A DNA stretch of 64,000 bases from Oscillospiraceae bacterium (GTDB taxonomy: Bacteria > Bacillota > Clostridia > Saccharofermentanales > Saccharofermentanaceae), in contig CADAIP010000008.1 of the NCBI GenBank assembly GCA_902787975.1, positions 18,229 through 82,228 of the forward strand, in the 5' to 3' direction. Every line of letters begins with the position of its first letter. Position 1 is the stretch's first letter. Of this stretch, positions 44,675-52,633 are shown in pieces. The notes beneath the pieces were generated by a model, which was given only the letters and a program-made list of their open reading frames with translations, did no database searches and was not told where the DNA came from. Made by a program: the position numbers and the translations under genes.

Positions 44675-45559
44675 TCACTCCTGACTGACGCTGTTCACGA
44701 ATTCCATTATCTCTTCTTTGGAGATCTCAGGAACCCTTAATCTCTCGGCATCAAACTGAGTAGCACCCTTCTGCTTAACAAATTCAATGAATTGTCTATA
44801 AGAATAGTGACCGTCAACGACTTTCTTTTCTTCAAAGATGAAAAACCTAATAAACGCCTTATCGATACTCTGAACATTCATATTGAGGAAGTTTCTCGGA
44901 TTAGCTGGGAAGAGGCTCTCGCAGTTGGATGTCAGCGTATAGAAAGCCAGGATCTTATTGCTCTTATCCTTGAACAAGGAAGGCTTTGCATAGTAAAGGT
45001 CTGTATTTTGCATTGCATGAATCGTAGCTTCAAAATCATCAAGCGAAGTGCATGTCTTATACTTTTCTCTATGCTCATCATCCACATACCAGGGAAACAT
45101 CGCCAAAGTCAGAATATATTTCATGCTATCGTTTTTAGCGCAACCCTCATTAAGCTTCTGTGTCGAAAACTCGATCATCTGAGGTATCGCACTCTCCAAT
45201 GAAGCAGTTGTATATTCTTTATTCTCTTCCTCACAGTGGAAAGAAGCTTTTCCAAACTGCCTTTCAACTTCTTTTACTACATTAACAAAATCCTGTATCT
45301 CAGTAGCAGTAGTCGGGATATTGTAGTTTACTGTTATCTCGCCTTTACCGACGTTCCTGGCATCAAAGAAGATGCCTCTGCCGATACGTGCCGGATTATA
45401 TAAGATTGCTGTTCCGTTATTGGATTTTCCCATATCCATGACATAGAAATCATTGTATGAACCGTGCTGCAGCTTGCACTCACGGAGAAGCGCACCAAAA
45501 TCAATGGCCTTAGCCTTATTAAACAAACCCTTGCTCTGAATCTTCAATGTAAATGCCAT
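44675..45559 (-). CDS. DUF4299 family protein
   Basis: This 294-residue soluble protein has the DUF4299 layout: an N-terminal LKIQSKGLFNKAKAIDF segment, then HGSYNDFYVMD, GTAILYNPARIGRGIFFD (about 49-66) and a long helical C-terminal part. No enzymatic motif is visible. DUF4299 proteins occur in gut Bacillota, often beside small membrane and zinc-ribbon proteins as here; their role is unknown. It lies between a two-helix membrane protein and RidA with short gaps, so it shares their transcript. Confidence 0.75.
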   Translation of the reverse strand: MAFTLKIQSKGLFNKAKAIDFGALLRECKLQHGSYNDFYVMDMGKSNNGTAILYNPARIGRGIFFDARNVGKGEITVNYNIPTTATEIQDFVNVVKEVERQFGKASFHCEEENKEYTTASLESAIPQMIEFSTQKLNEGCAKNDSMKYILTLAMFPWYVDDEHREKYKTCTSLDDFEATIHAMQNTDLYYAKPSLFKDKSNKILAFYTLTSNCESLFPANPRNFLNMNVQSIDKAFIRFFIFEEKKVVDGHYSYRQFIEFVKQKGATQFDAERLRVPEISKEEIMEFVNSVSQE

Positions 45560-45580
45560 AAAAATCTCCTTGTTTATTTC

Positions 45581-46087
45581 TTAGAATCCACGCCTCGGAT
45601 AAATACCCTTTTCGCGCTTCTTAGCCTCTACAACACAACCTATTAAAACACCTGTAGACATTATCAGTGCGAACGTCGCAAACAGAAATGCAAAGTAAAG
45701 CTTTCCGGTGAGAGTATTATGTCCGATACCATTAACATTAGAATAAAGCCTTCCGTCATCTCCAAGATAGACTTCAACCGTCATATTAGAACCGGCATAC
45801 GCTTTGTATTTGGGAAATTCGGAATCGGTAACGTTAACCAGTTTATACTCTTTGTTGTTATAGTTAACATAAACATCATTGCCGATTTTGGCATCGTAAG
45901 CACTGTTTACCCTGACATTTACCACCTGATAATCCGGATCAACAGCGCCAAGTTTAAACCAGAACACAACAGTAAGCGGAAGTAATACAGCCAACAGTAT
46001 TCCGGATATTATGCTTAACTTAAAATACGTCTTCTTATGACGAATATAATGATCGTTCATATCGATTTTGTTCTGGTTATCAGTCAT
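45581..46087 (-). CDS. Two-helix membrane protein (DUF3592-like)
   Basis: The 168-residue protein has a short cytoplasmic start, a membrane helix (about 22-46), an extracellular beta-rich loop of about 75 residues (YKLVNVTDSEFPKYKAYAGS, VEVYLGDDGRLYSN) and a second helix (about 128-152) with a basic tail. This layout is like DUF3592 proteins. Function is unknown. Its start overlaps the GNAT stop by 4 bases (ATGA). Confidence 0.65.
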   Translation of the reverse strand: MTDNQNKIDMNDHYIRHKKTYFKLSIISGILLAVLLPLTVVFWFKLGAVDPDYQVVNVRVNSAYDAKIGNDVYVNYNNKEYKLVNVTDSEFPKYKAYAGSNMTVEVYLGDDGRLYSNVNGIGHNTLTGKLYFAFLFATFALIMSTGVLIGCVVEAKKREKGIYPRRGF

Positions 46088-46527
46088 CTTACCATCCGCA
46101 CCTTATATTCAGGCGTACCCTCTTCAAACTGTTTGGTATCAGTGACATTAAAGCCGTGAGCCTGATAAAACCTGATCGCAGATGTATTCTTTTCAAGCAC
46201 CCAAAGGCAGTTAGCATCGTGCTCAGACTTTGCGAATTCGATCAGTTCAGCACCTATGCCCTGTCCCTGAAAGAACTGCTCTACATATAACTCAACGATT
46301 TCTTTATCAACAATACGGATAAGGCCCTTAACGATGCCTTCAGCTTCATAGACCCAAATGTTATTCAGGATCTCGGGCGCAGAATACTCTTCAGCAACAG
46401 GTAAAACCTGAATCTCTCCAAATGAAACCGAATCATCGTGAAAAATAGAACGGTAATTCATCCTCTTAACAAATACCAGTATCTCGGCAATTCTGGATAT
46501 ATCTTTAATTGTTGCTTTTCTAATCAT
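46084..46527 (-). CDS. GNAT family N-acetyltransferase
   Basis: This 147-residue GNAT protein has the acetyl-CoA loop VEQFFQGQGIGAELIEFA (about 87-104) and the C-terminal RFYQAHGFNVTDTKQF segment of amino-acid or peptide acetyltransferases. The start ATG at 46525-46527 is preferred because MIRKATIKDI matches the family start and AAGGA lies upstream; an in-frame ATG at 46545 is possible. The substrate is unknown. Confidence 0.88.
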   Translation of the reverse strand: MIRKATIKDISRIAEILVFVKRMNYRSIFHDDSVSFGEIQVLPVAEEYSAPEILNNIWVYEAEGIVKGLIRIVDKEIVELYVEQFFQGQGIGAELIEFAKSEHDANCLWVLEKNTSAIRFYQAHGFNVTDTKQFEEGTPEYKVRMVR

Positions 46528-46580
46528 ATCGTCATTTTCCTTCATTTAATCCCGCACAGTAAACCTGCCTGATGCGGAAA

Positions 46581-47348
46581 TTATACATTCATTTCTTCAA
46601 CTACTGAAACAGGCTTAACTGTCATTTCAACCCAGGCCGGAATCAGTCCGCACTTAATGGCATTTCTTACAGATCTGACATTCGACCAGGCGGTGCAGTA
46701 AAACGGAATTTTACCGCGATTTAATATCTCTAATGCAAGTTTCGATGTTATTGCTGAAGCAATGCCCTTTCGTCTGTATTCAGGCAGGACATCAACTCCT
46801 ATCTGCCACATCTTTTCTGCATCAGCAGAACATCCTGCAAGTCCGATAAGCTTCCCGTTATCATATGCACCGACAGCAAGCATATCCAGATGTTTTCTGT
46901 CACTGCAAAGGGCGTTAGGCCATTCCGGACAATACAAATCGTCAAACTGGCCTTTCTCCAATATGCGAAGTTCATACTCACACGGCAGTTCGGTCAATAT
47001 GTTAAGATCCGGCAGATAATACTCAGCCATAAAGCATGCCGTCATGCCCAAAGGCTCCAGTCTTTCGTTAAGCCAACGCATATTGGGAGTCTCAAAGCAG
47101 TGATAAAACTTAAACTTCGAAACATATTCTTTTGCTATTCCGGAAATCTCATCAGTAGCTGCAGCAACGACATTATTCCCATAAGATATGAAGTTGCATC
47201 CTATAGGAAGTTTGTAGTAATTCTTGGATTTCTCACCAAGTTTAAAGGGCACCACCCTGTTATCGTCAGCAAGAAAATCAGAAGCATTACATCCTATGTC
47301 TTCTGCAGACTGCTGCATGGCTATCTGCAATATCTCTTTATTCGTCAT
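46581..47348 (-). CDS. GNAT family N-acetyltransferase, 255 residues
   Basis: An N-terminal domain (about 1-135) without a clear match is followed by a GNAT domain with GVDVLPEYRRKGIASAITSK (about 187-206) and SNVRSVRNAIKCGL near the end. This two-part layout is found in Clostridial GNATs of unknown substrate. The ATG at 47346-47348 follows AAGGGG; an in-frame TTG lies immediately before it. It lies 15 bases after the small gene at 47364. Confidence 0.87.
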   Translation of the reverse strand: MTNKEILQIAMQQSAEDIGCNASDFLADDNRVVPFKLGEKSKNYYKLPIGCNFISYGNNVVAAATDEISGIAKEYVSKFKFYHCFETPNMRWLNERLEPLGMTACFMAEYYLPDLNILTELPCEYELRILEKGQFDDLYCPEWPNALCSDRKHLDMLAVGAYDNGKLIGLAGCSADAEKMWQIGVDVLPEYRRKGIASAITSKLALEILNRGKIPFYCTAWSNVRSVRNAIKCGLIPAWVEMTVKPVSVVEEMNV

Positions 47349-47363
47349 CAATAATTTTCCCCT

Positions 47364-47528
47364 TTAAACTTCTGCAATATCAAAGTTTTCCTTTATCACC
47401 TTCAGTGCGCATTCAAGCGGCTTTCTGTATTGCTCAAACTCGCAATACTTCTTCCAGTGAACGAGAACAACATTCTTATCTTCAACATAGAAAACATCGG
47501 AGTATTCAGAAAGATAGACCGTTTCCAT
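47364..47528 (-). CDS. Small 54-residue protein
   Basis: An intact small gene fills the gap between two GNAT genes. It begins METVYLSEYSDVFYVEDKNV, continues with VVLVHWKKYCEF and ends KENFDIAEV. The strand-then-helix pattern (VVLVHWKKYCEFEQYRKPLE) resembles the first third of STAS-like single-domain proteins of about 120 residues, so it may be a shortened form. AAGGGA lies 10 bases before the ATG. The start is 4 bases after the upstream GNAT stop and the end is 15 bases before the next start, which argues that it is translated. Confidence 0.6.
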   Translation of the reverse strand: METVYLSEYSDVFYVEDKNVVLVHWKKYCEFEQYRKPLECALKVIKENFDIAEV

Positions 47529-47532
47529 AGAA

Positions 47533-48039
47533 TCATATTCCCTTCTGGTACCATTTCAGGTCATACCATCGGTCGAACTTCTTGCCGATCTTCTTAAAAT
47601 GCGCTGCTTCAGAATATCCCTGGCTCATATGGAACAGGCTGCTTGCGTGTGTCAGGTATTCATCCTCAGGCTCACAGTAAGCTGAGCCGGCCAGCAGATT
47701 AACAATGCCCATATCTTTGAGTTTTGGCTCAATCGCTTTGTACATCGCTGATCCTATGCCCTGTCTGCGATAATCCTTATCCACATATATGGACATCGCT
47801 GCAGTCCACGAATATGCAGTGCGTGAACTGTATTCTCCTGCATAAACATAACCGACGATCTTATCGTCAATGAGACAAACCAGATACGGATACTTTGATG
47901 TAATCTTCTCTATCCTCTGTCTGAACTCTTCTACAGACGGAACTTCATATTCAAATGAAACAGCCGTATTCAGAACATAGTGGGAATAGATCTCAACCAG
48001 ACGTTCTGAATCGCCTGTCTTTACATCTCTAATTATCAA
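47533..48039 (-). CDS. GNAT acetyltransferase, phosphinothricin acetyltransferase-like
   Basis: This 168-residue protein starts MIIRDVKTGDSERLVEIYSH and has NTAVSFEYEVPSVEEF, the acetyl-CoA loop IYVDKDYRRQGIGSAMY and LLAGSAYCEPEDEYLTHASS. This is the pattern of Pat/MnaT-type enzymes, which acetylate small amines such as methionine sulfoximine or phosphinothricin. The substrate here is not known. It follows the zinc-ribbon gene by 34 bases and is coupled to the 54-residue gene. Confidence 0.88.
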   Translation of the reverse strand: MIIRDVKTGDSERLVEIYSHYVLNTAVSFEYEVPSVEEFRQRIEKITSKYPYLVCLIDDKIVGYVYAGEYSSRTAYSWTAAMSIYVDKDYRRQGIGSAMYKAIEPKLKDMGIVNLLAGSAYCEPEDEYLTHASSLFHMSQGYSEAAHFKKIGKKFDRWYDLKWYQKGI

Positions 48040-48073
48040 TTGTCAAACTCCCCTTTACTTAACCGCTTATTCT

Positions 48074-48478
48074 TTAATAATCGCGTTGAATAAGCCCTAG
48101 AATGATACCGGTGATATAAACGAACATGAGTACAGAGGTTATGATTATTCCGGCTTTGGCCAAGCCTCTGCCAATTTCGTTCCTTTTCTTGGATTGAATA
48201 AGGCCGATAATAGATATGACGAAGAATACAGGCGCGGTCGTTCCAAGCAAAACGATAGATGCCAATGCACCATAGAATCCGACACAGCACAAAACATTAT
48301 TCTTATTAATATGAGTTGGTGCGATCGGTACAACTGCAGGTGCCGGTTGAATCGGCTGAACAGGCTGAACCGGTTGAACAGGAACAGCCGCAGGATTCAC
48401 AGGACTTAAATCCGCACCGCACTCTGAGCAAAATCTTGCGTTATCATCATTCTGAGTTCCGCATCTGCCACAATACAT
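48074..48478 (-). CDS. Zinc-ribbon two-helix membrane protein
   Basis: This 134-residue protein starts with a zinc ribbon (MYCGRCGTQND, FCSECGADL; two CxxC pairs), followed by a Pro/Val/Gln-rich linker (PVQPVQPVQPIQPAP, about 33-47) and two membrane helices (about 63-91 and 106-130) of DUF4190 type. The same architecture occurs at 49607 and 57605 and appears to be a local gene family. Function is unknown. GGGAGG precedes the ATG. Confidence 0.75.
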   Translation of the reverse strand: MYCGRCGTQNDDNARFCSECGADLSPVNPAAVPVQPVQPVQPIQPAPAVVPIAPTHINKNNVLCCVGFYGALASIVLLGTTAPVFFVISIIGLIQSKKRNEIGRGLAKAGIIITSVLMFVYITGIILGLIQRDY

Positions 48479-48499
48479 TTTCTTCCTCCCAAATTATTC

Positions 48500-49291
48500 C
48501 TAATTCTCGGCAAGCATCTTAAGCTTTTCCTCTGCATATTTCCTGAATTTTGTGTCGCCGCCTTTTTCATAAGCAACATTAAGGTATTCTTTTGCCCTGT
48601 CCGGTTCTCCCTTCAAGATGAGCAGTTTTCCTAATGCGTATGAATAACTGACTTCCGTTAAAGGACAAAGCGGTTTGATGGTTTCCAGCATTTTCTTATA
48701 ATGCTCCTCTGCCCCATCATAGTTGCCGTCCATTATCCTGATGGAATATTCAGCGTTCTTAAGGCTGGTTTCAAATCTTTCCTTGTAGTTCTGATTCTTT
48801 ATTGTTGCAAGAATCTTTCTAAGTTCTTCCATCTCGTTTTCAGCAAGAGCGCGCTGCTCTTTTTTCAGGTAATAACCGATCATGAAATTGCAGCGTGCAA
48901 GCTTATAAGCTTTGCTCTTCATATTCTGACAACAATAATAAACCGAATCATAATCATCAATAACAGCGTAACCGTCCGCAAGCAACATATTGTAAGTATT
49001 GACGACAGGACCTTTTGCCTTATTTTCAAACAGGCTCTTCAGAGTGTTTATATAATTATTGGCCTGGCACTCATTAATGAGAACTATCACTTCATCTGAA
49101 AGTTTTTTCGTTGCCAGCCGGGTAAAGACTATAGCATTTACCACAACAAGCAATATCGTCGGAATTAAAACCAGAAGCGGAAAATACCACTTTTCTTTCC
49201 AAAACAGGAACATAACTGCAATCATGCATATAATCAGAAAGACACCTATGCACCAATACGCAATATGATATTTCTTATAAATCGAAATCAT
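48500..49291 (-). CDS. Membrane-anchored TPR-like protein
   Basis: This 263-residue protein has two N-terminal membrane helices (about 11-31 and 35-55) and a long helical C-terminal part. The helical part has TPR-like pairs, clearest at SYALGKLLILKGEPDRAKEY and YNMLLADGYAVIDDYDSVYY. It would be a cytoplasmic scaffold fixed to the membrane. The family is not named. It lies 21 bases before the zinc-ribbon gene on the same transcript. Confidence 0.7.
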   Translation of the reverse strand: MISIYKKYHIAYWCIGVFLIICMIAVMFLFWKEKWYFPLLVLIPTILLVVVNAIVFTRLATKKLSDEVIVLINECQANNYINTLKSLFENKAKGPVVNTYNMLLADGYAVIDDYDSVYYCCQNMKSKAYKLARCNFMIGYYLKKEQRALAENEMEELRKILATIKNQNYKERFETSLKNAEYSIRIMDGNYDGAEEHYKKMLETIKPLCPLTEVSYSYALGKLLILKGEPDRAKEYLNVAYEKGGDTKFRKYAEEKLKMLAEN

Positions 49292-49331
49292 CTTATCCCA
49301 ACCACATATATATTTATTCGAAATGAACTTA

Positions 49332-49571
49332 TCAGCCTTGGAATATGCTTTGTATTTCGCTCAGTTCAAAGGTTGCATAAACCTTTTCACAAAACTGGCA
49401 GTAATAACCTGAACCTGTTTTTTTCAGGTTCAACTTATCTTTCTTGATTACACTTTTCTTCTCGTATTCGGGAGTCCAGGTCAGCATAGCTCCTTCTGAA
49501 AACAATCTTCCGGCCTGTTCAGACTTTATGACTCCCTCAAAACATTTCCTTCCGCACTTTGGACATTCCAT
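49332..49571 (-). CDS. Small zinc-ribbon protein (DUF6487-like)
   Basis: This 79-residue protein starts MECPKCGRKCFEG and has a second cysteine pair in YYCQFCEKVY, forming a split zinc-binding site. Between them lies a WTPEYEKK segment typical of PF20097/DUF6487-like proteins. The ATG at 49569-49571 follows AGGGG at 8 bases. A longer reading from a TTG at 49589 would cover that site and is rejected. Function is unknown. Confidence 0.75.
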   Translation of the reverse strand: MECPKCGRKCFEGVIKSEQAGRLFSEGAMLTWTPEYEKKSVIKKDKLNLKKTGSGYYCQFCEKVYATFELSEIQSIFQG

Positions 49572-49606
49572 CTTATCTACCCCTTTCAAATTGTCTCAAC
49601 CAACCG

Positions 49607-51106
49607 TTAATTCTGTTCGTAAACGTAAGTATCCCTTACCATCTCATATGCTGCTATATCGCTCTCATAGTATTCTGCCGTGATATAGTGCATGGCGAGG
49701 TCACCGTCTACAAAATACCAGACTGTAAGATATTTGCCGTCATCGTACTGTGCCGATACTTCATAAGCCGTATAACCGCCAAGAGAGATCTCTTCAACTT
49801 CGCTTACATAGTAATCGAATTCTTCCATAGCAACCTGGAATTCTTCTGCCATTTCTTCGGCAAGAGAAGGATCGTACTCACCTGAAATGACAGACAGCTG
49901 AATCCTCGTCTCAGTATCAGCATTGTACATCTGGAGCATCTCGAGATAGGAATAATCCATTGCATCCGTCTCATCTGATTCGGTCCAGTCGCCCTCATAA
50001 AGCTTAACTACACCGACGACATTATCACCCCAGTAATCTTCACCGAATGCGTTTGTCTCAGTAGGATTGAGATCCGGCATCACTATGCTTGATTTATCGA
50101 AATTGCTGTATGGAATAAAGGTATACTCCATATTGTTTTCCGGATTTCTAAGATCCATAACATTGCGGTCAGCATCGTAATAGCCCATGTAAACGGTGTC
50201 CCACTTAACATCGACCGTGTTCTCACCGTTGATCCAGAGTCCGTCATTATGGAGTACAAGGACCATGAACTGAGCAACACCGTCTATGCCGCGCTCATTC
50301 TCGATCTCATCACAGATATCATCAGCCGTAATACCATATTTGCTGTATCTGCTTTCAATAATATCCATTGCCTCATAACCGAAGCAGATCTCATAAGTTC
50401 CTGAATTATAATTGTTATCCAGAACACGATAGTCAGCGTAATACGTGAATTGGTCATCAGCTCCGAATACAAGATATGAGCCGTTGTCCTTCCTGATCCA
50501 GTCAGTCTCGCTGATGATCTCTATCTTGCCGTCATATGAATCTTCGAAAAGCCACTCTTCAAAAGAACTGCCTTCGCCATTAGCATCCAGCCAAGCGCTG
50601 ATCTTATCTGCATTGGCAATGAAAAGGATCCATCCGACACAAAGGAGAAGCGAAAGGACCAGACCGATGATTCCGAGCACTTTACCCTTCTGCTTCTTTG
50701 CGAAAGCGATAATGACGCCAATCGTACTTACGATAAAGCCGACAAGGCTGGTTAAACCGAAAGTGAAAAGGCCGACCAATCCGAGAATAAAACCTGCAAT
50801 GCAGGCGCCGTTTGTAGACTTCTTCTGCACAGGATTATATGAACCCGGCATCTGATAGGCCTGGTTATAGACAGGCTGCTGATAAACCGGCTGGACAGGC
50901 ACAGGCTGTTGGTATACGGGCTGTTGATATGCCGGCTGCTGATATACAGGCTGCGGCTCGACCGGCTGAGCAGGCTGAGGCTGAACAGGTATCCCTTGAG
51001 CCTGCTGAACAGGCTGTGCGAATTGCTCAACCGGAAGCGGTGCCCCGCAGCTCTCACAAAATTTAGCGCCGTTGGTATATGCTCCGCAATTAGGACATAC
51101 TGACAT
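49607..51106 (-). CDS. Zinc-ribbon, QP-repeat membrane protein with large C-terminal domain
   Basis: The 499-residue protein has an N-terminal zinc ribbon (MSVCPNCG, FCESCG), a Gln/Pro/Val/Tyr-rich repeat region (about 30-92; units like YQQPVYQQPV), two membrane helices of DUF4190 type (about 101-131 and 144-166) and an outer domain of about 325 residues rich in acidic and aromatic residues. The last 100 residues look like a lipoprotein-type beta domain (YTAYEVSAQYDDGKYLTVWY). It begins the long minus-strand accessory run, behind an extended -10 promoter and GGGGAGGG. No family is known to me for the outer domain. Confidence 0.75.
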   Translation of the reverse strand: MSVCPNCGAYTNGAKFCESCGAPLPVEQFAQPVQQAQGIPVQPQPAQPVEPQPVYQQPAYQQPVYQQPVPVQPVYQQPVYNQAYQMPGSYNPVQKKSTNGACIAGFILGLVGLFTFGLTSLVGFIVSTIGVIIAFAKKQKGKVLGIIGLVLSLLLCVGWILFIANADKISAWLDANGEGSSFEEWLFEDSYDGKIEIISETDWIRKDNGSYLVFGADDQFTYYADYRVLDNNYNSGTYEICFGYEAMDIIESRYSKYGITADDICDEIENERGIDGVAQFMVLVLHNDGLWINGENTVDVKWDTVYMGYYDADRNVMDLRNPENNMEYTFIPYSNFDKSSIVMPDLNPTETNAFGEDYWGDNVVGVVKLYEGDWTESDETDAMDYSYLEMLQMYNADTETRIQLSVISGEYDPSLAEEMAEEFQVAMEEFDYYVSEVEEISLGGYTAYEVSAQYDDGKYLTVWYFVDGDLAMHYITAEYYESDIAAYEMVRDTYVYEQN

Positions 51107-51171
51107 GCTTTTACCCTCCCCATATCACTGCTCTAATGTTTCAGTAAAAATAAAATGAATTTAACTAATTG

Positions 51172-51180
51172 ATTATATCA
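51172..51180 (-). promoter_or_regulatory. Extended -10 of the 51.1-43.3 kb gene run
   Basis: TGATATAAT on the minus strand, 66 bases before the ATG at 51106. The -35 is weak. Confidence 0.55.
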
Positions 51181-51230
51181 GTAATTTCGGTCCCGATACA
51201 TAAAACTCGCTGTATACCCCTGATTTCCCA

Positions 51231-51239
51231 TGATATAAT
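51231..51239 (+). promoter_or_regulatory. Extended -10 of the lipoprotein gene at 51291
   Basis: TGATATAAT on the plus strand, 51 bases before the ATG. It is divergent from the identical element at 51172, and the -35 is again weak. Confidence 0.6.
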
Positions 51240-51290
51240 GACATTGCAACTTATAAACTATTTTTGAGTTTTTAAGAAAGGGGATGGATT

Positions 51291-52478
51291 ATGAAAAGAT
51301 TTAAGGCACTTTCAATTCTACTGATGGCTTCAATGCTTGCAGGCAACATGCTGTTATGCTCGTGCAGCAAACCGGCTGAGACTTCAGACACATCGGCAGA
51401 AGAGACAACAACTGCTGCGACAACCACAACTGCAGCAACGACCACGGAAGAAACCACCGAAGAGAGCACTGAACCGACGAATTTCATACCGGACATCTCA
51501 TTTACTACCGATTACGAAGAGATAACGCTCGATGGTGATCCGGACAGTGTATTTGTATCAACGGATTACTGCTATCTGGAATCTGACAAGTTCTTCCTTC
51601 TCATTGAACCCGGAATAAAGCTTCCCGGTGATTACGCTGACAATCTGGATGCAATAATCGATGAGATCGAGAAAGAACTGGGAATGGAACTCTGCACTCC
51701 TGATTACGAATACTCACATGGGATCATTGACAATTCCGTATACTACGACGGTTTCAATCCCTGGGATAACTGGAGTCTCGGAACAAAGCTTCCTATCTTC
51801 CTTATCGCAGACGAGACTGATGAAGGATTGATCTCTTGCGGCGACAGTGAGTTCGCATGTTTTGTCGAATACGAACTGTTCTCTGATGAGATCTGGAATT
51901 CCTGCCCAAGCTACTATGAGAACACAGATTGGAGAAGACTTGATTACATAGACTATACAACTGCCGCACACGAATTAACTCATTCAATTACCGGCAGAAA
52001 CGGAAAAATGTCCAAGATCGTAACCGAAGGCATTGCAGAATACATGGGACGCAGCGTAATCGAAGCGCTGGCATCTGATCACCCTTCGATCGGCATAACA
52101 TACGAGAGACATTACCGTTACGACAACGGAGTACCGGAACCGGTCAATGCCGACAATGCTGAAAGCATTTTCCTTGACGATTATCAGGAAATTGACGCAG
52201 CCGGTCGTGGTGCCGAGTATGTTTACGGCAGATATTTCTGGCAGTTCCTCTTTGAGAATTACGGCAGTGACGCTTACTTCAAATATAACGAGATGGTAAA
52301 GTCATATCATATCGAAGGCTGGTATGGATATTACGAGGAAGGCGCTAACCAGAAGTTTACTGACGCAGCCAAGGCAGTTTTCGGCGATGATGTTTTCGAG
52401 AAGTTCGGTGACTGGTGCGTTGAGAACGATGCTCTTCAGTCAGTTGACGGAGTTTACCCGATACCTGAAGATTATTAA
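51291..52478 (+). CDS. Lipoprotein with HExxH metallopeptidase motif
   Basis: This 395-residue protein has a lipoprotein signal (lipobox near LLCSC, about 21-25), a Thr/Glu-rich linker (about 30-63) and a catalytic domain. TAAHELTHSITG (about 223-234) contains HExxH, and EGIAEYMG about 15 residues further gives the third zinc ligand, as in gluzincin (peptidase MA-like) enzymes. It is therefore likely a surface-bound zinc peptidase; its target is unknown. GAAAGGGG precedes the ATG. It is monocistronic, with a hairpin terminator after the stop. Confidence 0.8.
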   Translation: MKRFKALSILLMASMLAGNMLLCSCSKPAETSDTSAEETTTAATTTTAATTTEETTEESTEPTNFIPDISFTTDYEEITLDGDPDSVFVSTDYCYLESDKFFLLIEPGIKLPGDYADNLDAIIDEIEKELGMELCTPDYEYSHGIIDNSVYYDGFNPWDNWSLGTKLPIFLIADETDEGLISCGDSEFACFVEYELFSDEIWNSCPSYYENTDWRRLDYIDYTTAAHELTHSITGRNGKMSKIVTEGIAEYMGRSVIEALASDHPSIGITYERHYRYDNGVPEPVNADNAESIFLDDYQEIDAAGRGAEYVYGRYFWQFLFENYGSDAYFKYNEMVKSYHIEGWYGYYEEGANQKFTDAAKAVFGDDVFEKFGDWCVENDALQSVDGVYPIPEDY

Positions 52479-52505
52479 TCAGACGGAATAACCCCAAACT
52501 ATAAT

Positions 52506-52539
52506 CAGAGGGTGTCTCAAAACAATGAGGCATCCTCTG
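52506..52539 (+). terminator. Terminator after the metallopeptidase lipoprotein
   Basis: CAGAGGGTGTCTCA (52506-52519) pairs with TGAGGCATCCTCTG (52526-52539), with minor mismatches, followed by TTAGTTTG. Confidence 0.75.
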
Positions 52540-52576
52540 TTAGTTTGCGCGTGGCCTCAATCATATTAAATAATCA

Positions 52577-52605
52577 GGGACCATCCCATCCATTGAGACA
52601 GCCCC
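52577..52605 (-). terminator. Hairpin after the gene at 52634
   Basis: On the minus strand GGGGCTGTCTCA pairs with TGGGATGGTCCC through G-C, A-T and several G-U pairs. The following TGATTATTTAA is only moderately T-rich. It resembles the hairpins at 37340 and 52506. Confidence 0.55.
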
Positions 52606-52633
52606 CTTTTAGTACTTGATCTGAATTTTTTAC

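Noticed and set aside
43305..51106. Defence island or prophage
   Set aside because: No nuclease, recombinase, capsid or toxin-antitoxin gene is recognisable; the content is acetyltransferases and membrane proteins.
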